DNA of 64,000 nucleotides from Heracleum sosnowskyi (lineage: Eukaryota > Streptophyta > Magnoliopsida > Apiales > Apiaceae), in the NCBI GenBank assembly GCA_030848705.1, contig CM061238.1, positions 30,162,655-30,226,654 of the forward strand, written 5' to 3'. Shown here piece by piece: positions 43,801-56,400 of the stretch (positions are counted from its first letter, which is position 1; every line of letters begins with the position of its first letter). The translations under genes were made by a program, and so were the position numbers. The notes below the pieces were generated by a model. The model had not been told where the DNA came from. It saw nothing but the letters and a program-made list of their open reading frames with translations, and did not search any database.

Positions 43801-45206
43801 ATTAATAAAGAGTAAATTGCAAAATGGTGGCTGGACTTTACCCGCGTTAGCATTTTGGTGGCCAGACTTTCAAATTTACAATTTGGTGGCCAGATATTGC
43901 TTTTAGTCTTCAAAAAGGTGGCTAAGAGCCACTTTTTGTAGAACCTTTTTTTCAAAAAGGTGGCCCTTAGCCAAATTTTCGAAAAATAAAAGTAATGTCT
44001 GACCATCATATTGCAAATTTGAAAGTTCGGCCACCAAAATGCAAAATGAGGTTAAGTTCGGCAACAAATTTGCAATTTACTCATTAATAAATAATCGTAA
44101 CTGTAGCTATAGTTATTCCCCTCTTCTTTTCTTCAGGAGCTTTATCAATTTCATCAAATGCAATAGCCTTAGCTTTCCCTTCTTCAGCAAGCACCTACAT
44201 TCAAATATATGCAGAACATTGTTACTTTGTCATTTGTAGCTAATCACAAGTGCACTCAATCGAGTACAGAAAACAATCCAGTTCAAAAACACTGATGCTA
44301 GCTCGGACAGGTGAGCTCAATGGGATATTACTTGATCATATTCAACACACTTTAACAAGTATCCAAAAACCTAAAGAAAACAAAGCAAATATGGAGAATT
44401 TGAGAATCAAATACTGTAAACAATAAATCAACCTTTGTTATTGCAGCAGTAAGTGTAGTTTTTCCATGATCAACGTGGCCAATAGTACCGACATTGACAT
44501 GAGGCTTCCTGGAGCAAACAGAAAATTTGTGAGAAATGCGCAAGATACAATTTTAAAGGCAAAAATTAAAGCATGAGATCTTTTCCAAAAAATAAAATAA
44601 AAATGAAAACAGTGACAATCATTAGACTCATAACTAATTAAAAGCAAGTAAATTGTTGATCCAAAACTAGAAAAAAAAATAGTAGATCATAATCAAACAC
44701 TTTGTAAACAATGTTCTACAATAAAAATTATAATCGAATTTCATGAACAAGTACTAAAAACTTGATTACATTCGATAAGAAAGATGAGATGACTCAAGTT
44801 ATAAGAGCCTTAATAACTGAAATCCGAAGAAATTAAACAGACACAAGCAATAAACTGAAAAACAAACCCCAATCATATACATACAATTAGTAATATACAA
44901 CAAGAACATTTCTGATCGAAACTCATCTTAAATGTCACAAACAATCAGAACATGAATAAATAACACGTAAAAATACGAAATGAAACACAAGCAGTAAACC
45001 AAAAAACAAACCCTAATTAATAACAACCACACACTATATATATAACAATCATTTATCATTACATTTAAAACATTTTATAATATCGTAAAAGAACATCATA
45101 TTTATCTCGCATACGTTCGTACAAAGGTGGCCATGGATCGCCATAGAGTGGTCACCGCCGCCGCATTTCCGTAGTAGTGGCGGCTCCTAAGTAAAATCGT
45201 CGCCAT
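40810..45206 (-). CDS. tufM: Mitochondrial translation elongation factor EF-Tu, nuclear gene, complete, 12 exons, 420 aa
   Basis: Exons: 45206-45115, 44508-44433, 44194-44102, 43734-43660, 43344-43240, 43066-42976, 42852-42647, 42074-41991, 41885-41820, 41736-41674, 41561-41321 and 40880-40810. All have GT/AG and sum to 1,263 in-frame bases. Residues 1-30 are Arg-rich, Ser/Ala-rich and acid-free: a mitochondrial targeting peptide. GTPase motifs: GHVDHGKT (41-48), DCPGH (103-107), NKVD (158-161), SAL (196-198). Domains 2 and 3 follow ([23 protein letters not shown]) to the stop. It delivers aminoacyl-tRNA to the mitochondrial ribosome using GTP. Exon 1 was placed by its L-W-R-S-M-A-T-F join to exon 2. 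I infer mitochondrial rather than plastid from the sequence and the introns. Confidence 0.95.
43810..44082. mobile_element. Mutator-type MITE in intron 3 of the EF-Tu gene (273 bp)
   Basis: Inverted ends GAGTAAATTGCAAA and TTTGCAATTTACTC are flanked by perfect 9-bp copies of ATTAATAAA (43801-43809 and 44083-44091). A 9-bp target duplication is the hallmark of Mutator-like elements. The element starts about 18 bases from the exon 3 splice donor. Both arms carry GGTGGCC/GGCCACC words. Confidence 0.88.
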
Positions 45207-45260
45207 CACGTAACAAAATATTTGTATAAATCTTTTAGATATGTGGATGTGGGTGTGTAA

Positions 45261-45270
45261 TTTATAAATA
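45261..45270 (-). promoter_or_regulatory. Candidate TATA box of the EF-Tu gene
   Basis: Minus-strand TATTTATAAA about 55 bases before the ATG. It leaves a short leader; other starts are possible. Confidence 0.4.
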
Positions 45271-45942
45271 GAAGCTCATGCAGAAGCTATCAGATATTTA
45301 ACGAGGGTTTTAGAGGAGTCAGAGTCAGTATAATCACTATCACGTAAAAATAGTACGGAATTATGGGCTTATTTGTTAGGATTAATCAACTTTTCCACCG
45401 ACTTTGAAAATTAAACCAAGCCCAATCTTTGTGTTTGTGATTTTTTGTAGCGGATTTAGGAGTCCAATTCAACATTATCTTAATATTTTTCATATATTTA
45501 TTTGGTTATTTTATGCTTATCGTATATAAGATAAGGCACATTTTCTATATTTCCTTCTTCTTGTTCTGTTGAAACCAATTAATTTTCTTATATTTTATTG
45601 TGTGCGGCGGTGGTGTATTATAATTTTAAAATTATTACTATTATGTATTAAAAAACGTGCTTTGTGAATTTAATGCTAGGATTAATGAGTTTTGAGCTTT
45701 AATGGTTGCACTCGTGTTTTCGGACTAAATTGGTACTCACAAGATGCCTACGTATCTCAATTAATGTTGAGAATCAAGCCAAAGACGTAGTTCTGATTGT
45801 AGGATCAGGTACCTTATATAGGCGTCTGGAGCCTAGTATTTATGGTATGTTTAAGAGTCTTAGCGATTAAGTCTCCTTTTTAATATTGGATAAACATCGT
45901 ATTTCTTGCTAGAGAAGTCTTTTCCTTGTTGATAAATGTTAT

Positions 45943-47002
45943 TGTTGGTCTTTGAGTATTGCAGAGGGGGGGGGGGGGGGGTGAATGCAATACTGATAAA
46001 ATTCAATCTCAGTTTCAACAACTAAAACTAAGATTTAATGTTATCAATAATATGTATGCATTCACAAACAGTAAAATAGAGAAGACAGGATTCACAAAAT
46101 AAATGTTTTATTTATTTTGCAAAGTGTTGCTACAACCTCAAGAGAGAATTCTTGAGCTTCGATTTTCTTCAAGGCACTTGCTAGTCTTCGTTACATGTCT
46201 AGAATGAATTAACAGTAGGTATAAGACTAATCCTATCACTATCAGTCACGGGTTTGTGAAGCTGTTGTCATTGTCAAGTGGCAGCTTCTTACAGATTGTC
46301 TTACCCATGTGACTTTCCTAAATTGCTAATATGTCAGATATACATCATAACAAAAGCAACCTAGATTCATTCTATTTCCAGCTTAAGCAATTCAGCAAAT
46401 AAGGACTTGACCTTGCTCTTGAATTGATTCGCTTTTGTTTTGCAGTGCTTGAAGCTTCTGTCGTAGTCTTGCAGACTTGGTGCAGCTTAGGGATACTGCA
46501 ACACGCCTGTTTCTTGAACATTGAAACTGTCACGGGGTTTGACTGAGAAAGATACCTAGAACAAGGATCTTTCTCAACACAGTTACTTTTGCCACAAAGC
46601 TTGCTGTCACAGGAATGTGTTTTTGGTGACAGTAGGAGTTCCCCGCATAGTGTGCTGTCGAGGTTTCCAAACTTGCTGTCGAGGGCTAAAGTTGTTGTCG
46701 CGTAGTCTTCCGCCAATGTTGCTGTCAGAGTGAATATGTTGTCTTGACTTGCAACATTTTGTCTTCTTGTAATCTTACTGTCAATGCTTATGACAGTAAC
46801 CTTTATTCATGCTGTCATCTAATATGCGTTCTTTGAGGCTTGAACACAGAAAGTGAACTTCTTCCAAATTACACAATTAAAATAACATTGCATACTGATT
46901 ACAAGAGCATACTTTGGCTGTGACAGTATGTTCTACTTAATTAAAAAATTAAGTATATACAAAGTTAAGTTGTTCCTATGATATCACCCATAAATCCCAA
47001 CA
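45943..47002 (-). repeat. 3' LTR of Sirevirus G
   Basis: TGTTGGTCTTTG... to ...AAATCCCAACA. Contains a 16-base G-run at 45966-45981 (9 G in the partner LTR) and many TGACAG/CTGTCA words. An open frame of 114 codons (46372-46716) exists in both LTRs but has no known relatives that I recognise. Confidence 0.95.
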
Positions 47003-47013
47003 ATCTCCCCCAA
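47003..47013 (-). other. polypurine tract of Sirevirus G
   Basis: Minus-strand TTGGGGGAGAT touching the LTR start TGTTGGG. Same tract in H. Confidence 0.88.
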
Positions 47014-47094
47014 TTTGTTTTTATGGACAATAACAACAAATTTACAATATATGCTGACAACTTAACTAACAAGATCAGAATAGATTTAGAATGT

Positions 47095-48640
47095 TTACTT
47101 AGCTTGAGATTTCCTCTTCTGTCTCGTTACTTCCTCTCTTCTGAGAGCTTCTACCAAGCTGCTTCTTAGACCTTCTACAAGAGAGATTTCAGCAGGTGTG
47201 ACTGCAGCATCTTCTATTTCTTCAATGATCTTCTTGATAGTAGGAGAAATAAGAGAACTAGCATCCCTGAGATTCAACCATTGATATTGATCAAATGGAT
47301 AGCTTCTGAAGTGGAGTTCTTCATGAATAAGCTTGAATCTACTTCCTCGATAAGCATTGAGAGACATCCTCATTTGCTTGTCCAGCTTCGAATCTTCTCC
47401 TTTTCTCCTTTCCAATAGTTCCTCTATCTTGTCAGAACAGATCTGCTCCAGGGGATGAATTGATCCAGCAACCATATACTGTAAATCCTTCAGAATAGTT
47501 GTTTTTAGCTTGTGCAAGCTGCAAACATAGATTTCTTCTTTTAGATGCTTGATTCTTAAGGGATTTTCCAGCATACATGTTTGATAATTTGGAGCTTCAC
47601 TTTCTGCCTTGTTGGCAGTCTTGCATCTTTCTTGGAGTTCAGCTTCCTTCTTATCAAGTTCTGACTGATATTGAGCGTATTGAGAAGAGTCAGGTCTTTT
47701 GCTTGGCTTGGGTTGCCCTTCCTCTGTGGGTTGGGTTTTCCTTTCTTCTGTGGGTGAATCATCAAACTCATAGTACCAGTGATATGGTATAGGAGAAGCT
47801 GGTAAATCAGTTGAAATATCAGCATCATCAAAATATGCAAAGTTGTAGCCAAATTTCTGATAGAATTCAGCATCCCTATCAGCTTGATATTTCAGAATAT
47901 GTTCCATAACAGACTCTGAAACATTTTCATAGCTCTCCAGCAACTCTACCATTCTTTCCAGGTAGAAGAAGTCAATTCTTCTTTTATCTAAGGTTGATGT
48001 CCTACCACTGGTTGATGTGGAGACCAGATTGAAATCCTTATCAACCTTGGTAGATCTTGATTCTTCCCACCACAGAATGTACCCAGTGACCTCTTGATTT
48101 GCATCCATCTTTACCTCAACACTCTTGATTTCTCTAGATTGCATATGTTGTATCTTAAGACTGTTGGGAGGTATTGATTGAATTGGCTTCTTAAGATTCC
48201 TGCCAAATCCAGTGGTCTTTTCCTTTCCTGAGTACTTGTGCTTTCCTTCAGGTTTCTGTCTAGAAAACCATGCTCTTGCTTTGGCTTTCAGTCTTATGGG
48301 CTTGACAGTAGCTTTGGCTTCATCCTTGACAGAACCTTTCTTGACAGTACCTTTGTCGACAGCATCTTCCATGACAGCATCTTCTATGACAGTATCCTTG
48401 TCGACAGTACCTTTGGTGACAGCATCTTTTTCTGCATTTATGCAGTCAATAGCACATCTAAGAATGCTTGCCTCCAAAGCTTCCAGTATTCTTGACTCCT
48501 CTTCATCTGTAGCAGCAGCATCTTTCTTTTCCTGATTAGGAGTTTCTTCATTGCCTTCATTTTGGGATTGAATACCAGTATTCCCAGAATTACTTCCACC
48601 AGTATTTCCCGCATTTCCAGAAGCTTCACCACCTCCAACC

Positions 48641-48683
<43 letters not shown>

Positions 48684-51600
48684 GAGGAGGAAGTTCATAG
48701 AGACAGCTTCCACCTTGATCATTTCTTTTGGCATTGGCTCTAGAGATTAGTTCCTTCACTCTAGCTCCCAGTGCCTTGTCTCTCAACACCAGCATTTTGT
48801 AGATCTCTTGAACATCATAAGCTCTTCCTGGATTGGCATTTGAATTGAGTATTCCATCTAACACTTTCAGAATTGACTTGGTTTCCATTCTGGATGTGCC
48901 AACCAAATTCATGAAGTTGTTCCTTCTTGTGCCATCCTTAGTTACAGATCTATAGAAAACACATGGTGGATTTGTGTAGACTTCAGGTAGCTTTTGTATG
49001 ATCAGGTTCTGGATTTGCATATCCAATATTTCATTGAATGGTGTTTGAGTTGCCCTGATCTTTCCCTTCAAAGCACACAACACCTTTGCTGGTAGACTCT
49101 GCAATAACTGCATTGTGATGAAATAAGATATGCCAGAAGTGAAATAGATACTTACAGCCCATCTTTTCTCATCATTCACCATTACACTGACACTAGTGAT
49201 TTGATCCTTTAACAGTTTTGTGGTGTTGGTTGGACAGTTGCTTGGAGCATTCATTGCTTGTTCCATCAAACTGCTAAATTCACTGTCCTGGTTGAGTAAT
49301 TTGCTCTCCCTGTAATCCACCATCAAAACATTGGCTTCTTCTTGATCAAATTCAGTGCCATTTGACCAAATAATTCCCTTTTGGATGGATTCAGGCAGTT
49401 TCCCTTTACCTTTCCCTAGCTTGTTCTGTTCCTCCATTTCTCTCCATCTTCTTTGTAGAGCAGATTCTTGAGATGCTGGAGTTGGCTCTCTGATTGTCAC
49501 AGGAGGTAGTCTTCTTTGCATTGCATCTTGAGTTGCTTTAGACATCAGTACTCTTTCTACATCCATTTCCACTTCAACAAGCTCTTCAGCTTTATCCTTT
49601 GGTTGTCCACTGCTTGGTTTGACTTGCTCCCCCTTAGACATTGCTTTCCTTTTAGCTCCCCCTCTGGTCTCCACAGCTACAGGCTCCCCCTGAGTTCCAC
49701 CTGATTCCTGAATGGGCAATGATTCTGATCTTGCTACCTTCTCCCCCTTAGTTGAGTTAGTAGCTACTAGGTCAGTAAGGAACTGGATGGAGAGCTGAGT
49801 AACAGCAAAACCATCAACCACCAGTTGAGAGAGAGAGTCCATTTTGGAGTTCAATGTAGCACACTGTCCTTCCAGAGCTGCAATCCTGTTTCCATAAGTA
49901 GCAGAGGGGCCACCAGACCTTAACCTTCTTGGAGGGGAAGGAAAAGAAAGGGGCTTGGAGGCTATGGGGGTTCTCACACTCTCAGAGTGTTTTTGAGTGA
50001 TCTCATCACCCCTCACAGATTGACTCTCAAGGCCTAATGCCTGAATAGTGTGGGCTCCCTCAATATCTCTCTGGACATGCTCAAGTCCCTCTCCTTTTGC
50101 CAGCTCATTTGGCTGCCTCTCATTTTTATGCTCACCTCTCTTTTCTTTTATCTCTCTTTTCTTTTGCACACCCTCACTCAACCTAGATGCATGGGTATGA
50201 GCAGTACTAACATGCATGGAAGGAGTAGATTTAGAATATACCTTTAAGAGTTTGGCAAGAGGTAGATCATCATCAGAGGCATCCTCAATGATTACAACAT
50301 CAAAATCAGGTTGAGAGGACTGGACAGCAGCTTTGGCATGAATGTTACTGTCAGTTGGAGTCTGGACAGCGGGTTCTGGCATGACAGCAACTTTGGGAGG
50401 TGGAGTGACAGTAGGTTCTGTAGTGACAGTATCTTTCTCTCCACCCATGACAGCAGCTGTGTCCAGGACAGCAACATTGCCAGTGTCGTTGACAGCAACA
50501 GAGGCCGTGACAACATCTTCCTGAAGGTAAGATGCTCCTTGGAGTTCAGACAAAGTGTTGGCTGTTTCATTTTCTGACAAAATACCACTTTGCCCTAGCT
50601 CAGTGTTTGGAGGAGTGGTGTCCATCTCACTTTGAGAAATGGGTTCTTGTGGACCACTGGATGGGGGCTCATCCATGATTGGAGATGGATGATCAAAACC
50701 TGAAGGGTTGGGACTGTCCCCTTCTCTAGGTTGCTGAGAAGAAACAAAAGAATGTGTAGGGAAGGAAGAAGGTGAAAGTGTAGTAGAGAGTGGGGGCTGA
50801 TTCACAGATGAAACATGTGAACCATCAATAGGAGTAGAGAAATCCTCACTATGCCCTAACTCATTGTGTGGTTCTTCAAGTGGGGGTATCTCAGGTTGTG
50901 AACCATGAGTTTGTGCAGACTCTGTACAGGGTGCCTTGGGAGACAGGCCAATTTCAATAGATGTCCCTTGTTGAGAAGGCACATCTAGGGAGGAGTTTAT
51001 TTCCCTGGTTTCCTCTACAGTCTTTTGGGAGACTGCAGGGTGGCTGACAGTGGTTTTGGTCCTCCTAGCTCTCTTCTTCTTAGGCTCAGGGGGAACCACT
51101 GTGGGTTCTGTTGGACTACCTTCCTTATTTGCTGCACTAGGTGCAGTGTCTCCCTCTTGACTAACAGAGCTACCACCAACATCAGCTTCTAAGGATCTTT
51201 TTTTGGATTCTTGCAAGGCTTCTCTTTGGGCTTTGGGAAGTCTATAGGGCCTAGGCTGAGTGTATGGTGTTGAATGTGGGTTAACTGAATTTGGGTTTAA
51301 TTCAGTTTCATTCTCAAGAGTAAAGGAATCATAACCAGAAGGTAATGGATAATCAAGGTTGGACACTTGATCAACCATGTGTTGAGTGAAATAGAGTGGA
51401 ATATGTGCATTGAGATTCTGTGAAGATAACAGTGTGTGTGTGTGTGTGTTCTTCTTCAAAACTGAGCAAGCCTCTAAACGAGGAGCAGCATCATTAAAAT
51501 CACAGAATGAATTAATGCACATCATAAGAAAGCGAGGGTAGAGTGATACCTTCTTACCTATGGCAGCTTGGAGGTGTGCCATGAGGAGAGCACCAACATT

Positions 51601-52149
51601 CACCTTGTATCCATGGACAAGAGAATGTGTCAGTTTCTTGATGTAGGAGGGTATTCCATTCCAGCCTGTGGACTTGGTAGAGAACACCTTGACCATCACA
51701 TCAAATATCATGCTCCACTCCTTTCTCAGATGCTTCCTATCCATTTCACCAGTTGGATACCACTTGGTAGTCCCCTCTTCGAGAATAGGGCCTGCATACC
51801 CAATCTTCAAGAAGAGCTTCTTTAGAGTGTCATCATTGGCAAGTTCAGTAAATTGTTGTCTTGCTTCAAGTGTAATTCCAAGAGCATTGTTGATGACCTC
51901 AGCTGTAAGAGTGTATTGTTGCCCAGAGATTGTGAATTGAATACCCGGGTTCTCACCCTCAGTTTGAGCAACAGCAGTTTGCCAAAACGCCTCAAGTCTG
52001 TCTAAGTCGAGAATGGGGGTTGAGGTGATGGCATAACCGAGATAGGACTTGTTCAAGAAAAACACTAGTCCTTTGAAGCCTTCACCAGCATCATTTGGGG
52101 AAAAGATGCCAGCAAAGTTTGTTTGAGAGAGAGTCTGTTTGGGGGCCAT
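47095..52149 (-). CDS. Sirevirus G third ORF, in the envelope-like position (1,684 aa)
   Basis: It occupies the place after pol where Sireviruses carry an env-like gene. The N-terminal about 270 residues look folded (start M-A-P-K-Q-T; K-E-W-S-M-I-F-D-V-M; N-V-G-A-L-L-M-A-H). Such domains are, from memory, annotated as putative plant transposon proteins. A long Ser/Pro/Thr-rich region follows, with a basic K-K-K-R-A-R-R-T-K nuclear-type signal near residue 355, a poly-Asp run (48642-48682) and charged coiled-coil-like helices near the C-terminus. I see no signal peptide and no clear membrane span, so a true envelope role is doubtful. Function unknown. The frame is intact for over 5 kb, pointing to recent selection or recent insertion. 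Confidence 0.88.
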
Positions 52150-52821
52150 TGAAATTTCAAGAAAAGGAGAAAGTAAGAAAGTTGCTTTTTGCTGGAAGAA
52201 AGGTATTTTGCCTTGAGTTTGAGGAGAAAGAGAGAGATAGTTCTGAGTAACTGGGGAATAAATAGGGGTATCTCAAACGTTTTGTGCATAAAAAGTGGAT
52301 TTCAAGAACGTGTCTTAACCCACTCTTAAACACGTGAGTTACTGCCCGTTATTCACTGACCAACGTGGGATAAATATCCAATTTCAACGGTCCACTATTG
52401 TTGACAGTAACCTGTGCGCTAGAAACAATCTGTCAGTAATAAGAGGTGGTGACAGTAGGTTTTGCGCGACAGCAACTATTGCGCAAAAACTTGCTATCAC
52501 CGTTAAGCATATGAGTGACAGTATCCTTTACAAGTCTTGACAGAAAGTCTTTTCCTGCTGTCAAGAAGGTTGCTGTCAAGAAACACACGACAGTATCCTT
52601 CTTAACGACAGTAACTTCGATTGGGAATTGGTTCTGTCATAAACTTATTAGAATGCTTTATTCATATACTTAACTTAATATTGACACATTATGGATTTAG
52701 CAATGTAATCGTTTCAACACAGATATGTAAGCAATGTACACAGACACTTCATAAACTCAATAACCACAAAAACAAGAACTTTTATTATTAATAAAATCAT
52801 TAAAATAGAACATTGAGTACA

Positions 52822-53073
52822 TTATTCTATGATTTTATCAACTAGTTCTAAAGTCTCTGCCTTAATCTCTTCTTCAGAGCGACCTTCTTCCTTGAGAAGT
52901 GCCTGAAGCTCTTTCTCTTCTTCCTGAGCCTTGGCCTCCTCTTCCTGTTTCTTTTCTTCATCTATCTCATCGAGGGCATCCAACAGCACCTCGAAGAGCT
53001 CCTCAATCTCTTCATTGTAGGGTTCACTATCACACTTCTTTAGCCCAACTTCAATTCCTACTTTGTTTTCCAT
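52822..53073 (-). CDS. Small acidic coiled-coil ORF between pol and ORF3 of Sirevirus G (83 aa)
   Basis: ATG at 53073. Glu/Lys-rich (E-E-K-K-Q-E-E-E-A-K-A-Q-E-E-E) and predicted helical. It sits alone between two non-coding, TGACAG-rich stretches (52150-52821 and 53074-53479), on the element's coding strand. It could be a real accessory protein, a relic exon, or chance. No family recognised. Confidence 0.4.
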   Translation of the reverse strand: MENKVGIEVGLKKCDSEPYNEEIEELFEVLLDALDEIDEEKKQEEEAKAQEEEKELQALLKEEGRSEEEIKAETLELVDKIIE

Positions 53074-53479
53074 TATTCACTTTAAAACTGAGAGCAGACT
53101 GGTGAAACCGAAGGTTAATTTATAGGCAAAACCGTCTAAGGATTAAAGTCTAATGGTCAACAGTTAGAGTACCCATATAACTACCACAAAAGTAATTAAT
53201 GGCCGTGTCCTCCTTTAATCCTACAGATTAATGCTAAAAGGTGTGAAAGTCCAATGGAACAGATTTTTATCTCTCAAACTTAACAAGTAACCACATTAAT
53301 GTCATACACGGTTTAAAAGTATGAGACTGGCACAAAATACTGACATGAAAAGTCAAATCAACACATGCTGTCACATAACAGACATAGACCAAGTAGACAG
53401 TAACTTCTCTTGACAGCAGGTTTGAAGTTGCTGTCATGAGCTTCATCAGAGAATTTGGAATTATAGAAAACTTAGTAAA

Positions 53480-56400
53480 TCAACATACCAGATTCAGCAT
53501 TCCCAATTCACTTACCAACCTGTTGAAGGTTGCTTCATCCAATGGCTTAGTGAAGATGTCAGCAAGTTGCTTGTCAGTTGGGACATAGATCAGCTTCACA
53601 GTTCCTTGTTCAACATGATCTCTGATAAAGTGATGTCTTATATCAATGTGCTTTGTCCTAGAGTGTTGAACTGGATTGTCTGATATGGCTATGGCACTAG
53701 TGTTGTCACAGTAGATAGGAATTTCACTTAACACTAGACCATAATCCAGAAGTTGATTCTTCATCCATAAAAATTTGTGCACAGCAACTGCCTGCAGCAA
53801 TATACTCAGCTTCTGCAGTTAAGGTAGAAACTGAATGCTGCTTCTTGCTAAACCATGAGACCAATCTACCACCAAGAACTTGACAGCTACCCGTAGTACT
53901 CTTTCTGTCAATCTTGCATCCAGCATAGTCTGAGTCTGAGTAGCCAATTAGATCAAATCCAGTGTTCTTGGGATACCAAAGACCTAGGTTAGGAGTGCCT
54001 TTTAGGTATCTAAAGATTCTCTTGATGGCTACTAAGTGAGACTCCTTTGGATCACTCTGAAACCTTGCACAGAGACATGTAGCAAACATGATGTCAGGTC
54101 TGCTAGCAGTTAGGTATAGGAGAGACCATGCCTCTATAGGTGCTTGAGTCAACTTTCTTCCCTTTAGGATCAAGATCCAGACTGGTTGAGGTGGACATTG
54201 GTGTCTTTGCAGGTGATGAATCTTCCAAGTTGAACTTTCTGAGAAGTTCCTTGATGTATTTAGCTTGACAAATGAAGATTCCATCAGATTGTTGAAGAAT
54301 TTGTAATCCCAGAAAGAATGACAATTCTCCCATCATACTCATCTCATATTTGTTACTCATGAGAGAGGAAAACTTCTCACACAGTCTCTCATTTGTTGAA
54401 CCAAATATGATATCATCCACATAGATTTGTACTAGAATGATGTCCTTGCCATGGTGTTTGTAGAAAAGTGTCTTGTCCACAACTCCTCTAGTAAACTGAT
54501 TGTCCAAGAGAAAAGTGGAGAGTGTGTCATACCAAGCCCTGGGTGCTTGCTTTAGTCCATACAAAGCTTTGAAGAGTTTGTATACAAAATCATACACTTC
54601 AGCATCCTCAAACCCTGGTGGCTGTTCAACATACACTTCTTCTTCCAATTCTCCATTTAGGAAGGCACTTTTGACATCCATCTGAAATACTTTGAAGTTG
54701 CAGTGTGCAGCATAGGCTAGAAATATTCTTATAGCTTCAAGTCTTGCAACAGGTGCAAATGTCTCATCATAATCTATTCCCTCCTGTTGACAGTAACCCT
54801 TAGCTACTAGCCTTGCTTTGTTTCTTGTCACTGATCCATTTTCATCAAGCTTGTTTCTGAAAACCCATTTGGTCTCAATGACTGACTTTCCCTTAGGTCT
54901 TGGAACTAGCTTCCATACATTGTTCCTTTCAAACTGATTTAGCTCTTCTTGCATAGCTATCACCCAGTCAGAATCCAACAATGCTTCATCAATTGTCTTA
55001 GGTTCCATTTGAGACAGGAAGCATGAAAACATGCTGTCAGCAGAGACTTTGTTCCTGGTCCTCACTCCAGAATTAGGGTCACCAATGATAAGGTCACTTG
55101 AGTGATCCTTGTTCCACTTGGTCATTCTGGGCAAGCTACTTGACTGTACAGGAACATTTTCTTCAGTTTGTTGAGTTGAATGATCACCAATCCCATTGTC
55201 TTCACCATGTTCTTCATTGTCTCCAGAGTCACCATTGTCATGTATGTTAGAGGATATGGTCTGTGACTGAGCTGGAGTTTGGTTGACAGTAGTGGCATTG
55301 ACAGTAACTTTATCAACTTCAACAACTTGAGTGAAGCTAGGTTCTTCATCCACAATTTCCCCAGCTTCCAAGTATCCTTGATTCTCAAATCTGAATGTCT
55401 GCATCTTTCCTTCTTCATGCAGTCCTGGAAACTTGGTTTCATCAAATGTGACATTAACACTTTCTTCAATAATCCTGTGTTCCATAACATAAACTCTGTA
55501 GGCAGTCCTTTCTGTGCTGTAACCCATGAATAGTCCTTCAAAAGCCTTGGTGTCAAATTTTCCTTTCTTCTCATGATTATCCTTCATCATAAAGCATTTG
55601 CTCCCAAACACATGAAAATATTTGACAGTAGGTTTCTTTCCAGTTAACAGACAGTAAGGTGTACTTGCATGAGTTTTGTTGATCATGGTTCTGTTCTGAG
55701 TATAACAGGCTGTGTTGATAGCTTCAGCCCAGAAATATGTTGGCAGTTTGGCATCATGCAACATAGTTCTAGCTGCTTCAATGAGAGTCCTGTTCTTTCT
55801 TTCTACAACTCCATTCTGCTGTGGAGTTCTTGCAGCAGAGAATTGTTGTAGAATTCCTTCATCTTTACAGAAATTTCCAAGAGTGGCATTTCTGAATTTT
55901 GTACCATTGTCACTCCTCAAGATTTGAGTTTTTGAGTTTGGAGTTCTATCAAGAACTCTGACTTGATCAATAATCAATTGAGCAGCTTCATCTTTGGATT
56001 CTAGAAACTTCACCCAAGTGTACCTTGAGTAATCATCCACCATTACTAAGGCATATCTCTTCTTGACCATTGATGGTACATTGACTGGTCCAAAGAGATC
56101 CATGTGAATCAACTTGAGTGCTTCAATGTTGGTGTTCATTTGCTTGGACTTGTGCACAGCTCTTCTCAGTTTGCCCATTTGACAATCTTCACACAGTCCT
56201 TCTTGACAGAATTCCTGTTGGGGCAAACCTCTCACTAACTCCTTCTTCATCAGAATATTCATTGTCTTGAAGTTGAGATGTGAGAGCTTCCTGTGCCAAA
56301 GCATACTGTCACCAACAGTAGCTTTACTGTAGAAACAGTAAACCTTATCCTTCTTTGTTGAATTTAAGTCAGCAACAAACAAGCTTCCTTTTCTAACCCC

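Noticed and set aside
46372..46716. 114-codon ORF in the LTR of Sirevirus G, repeated at 59831-60175
   Set aside because: Present twice only because the LTRs are near-identical. No start context, domain or bias supports a gene.
48562..48750. Poly-Ile plus-strand ORF
   Set aside because: Complement of the poly-Asp codons of ORF3.
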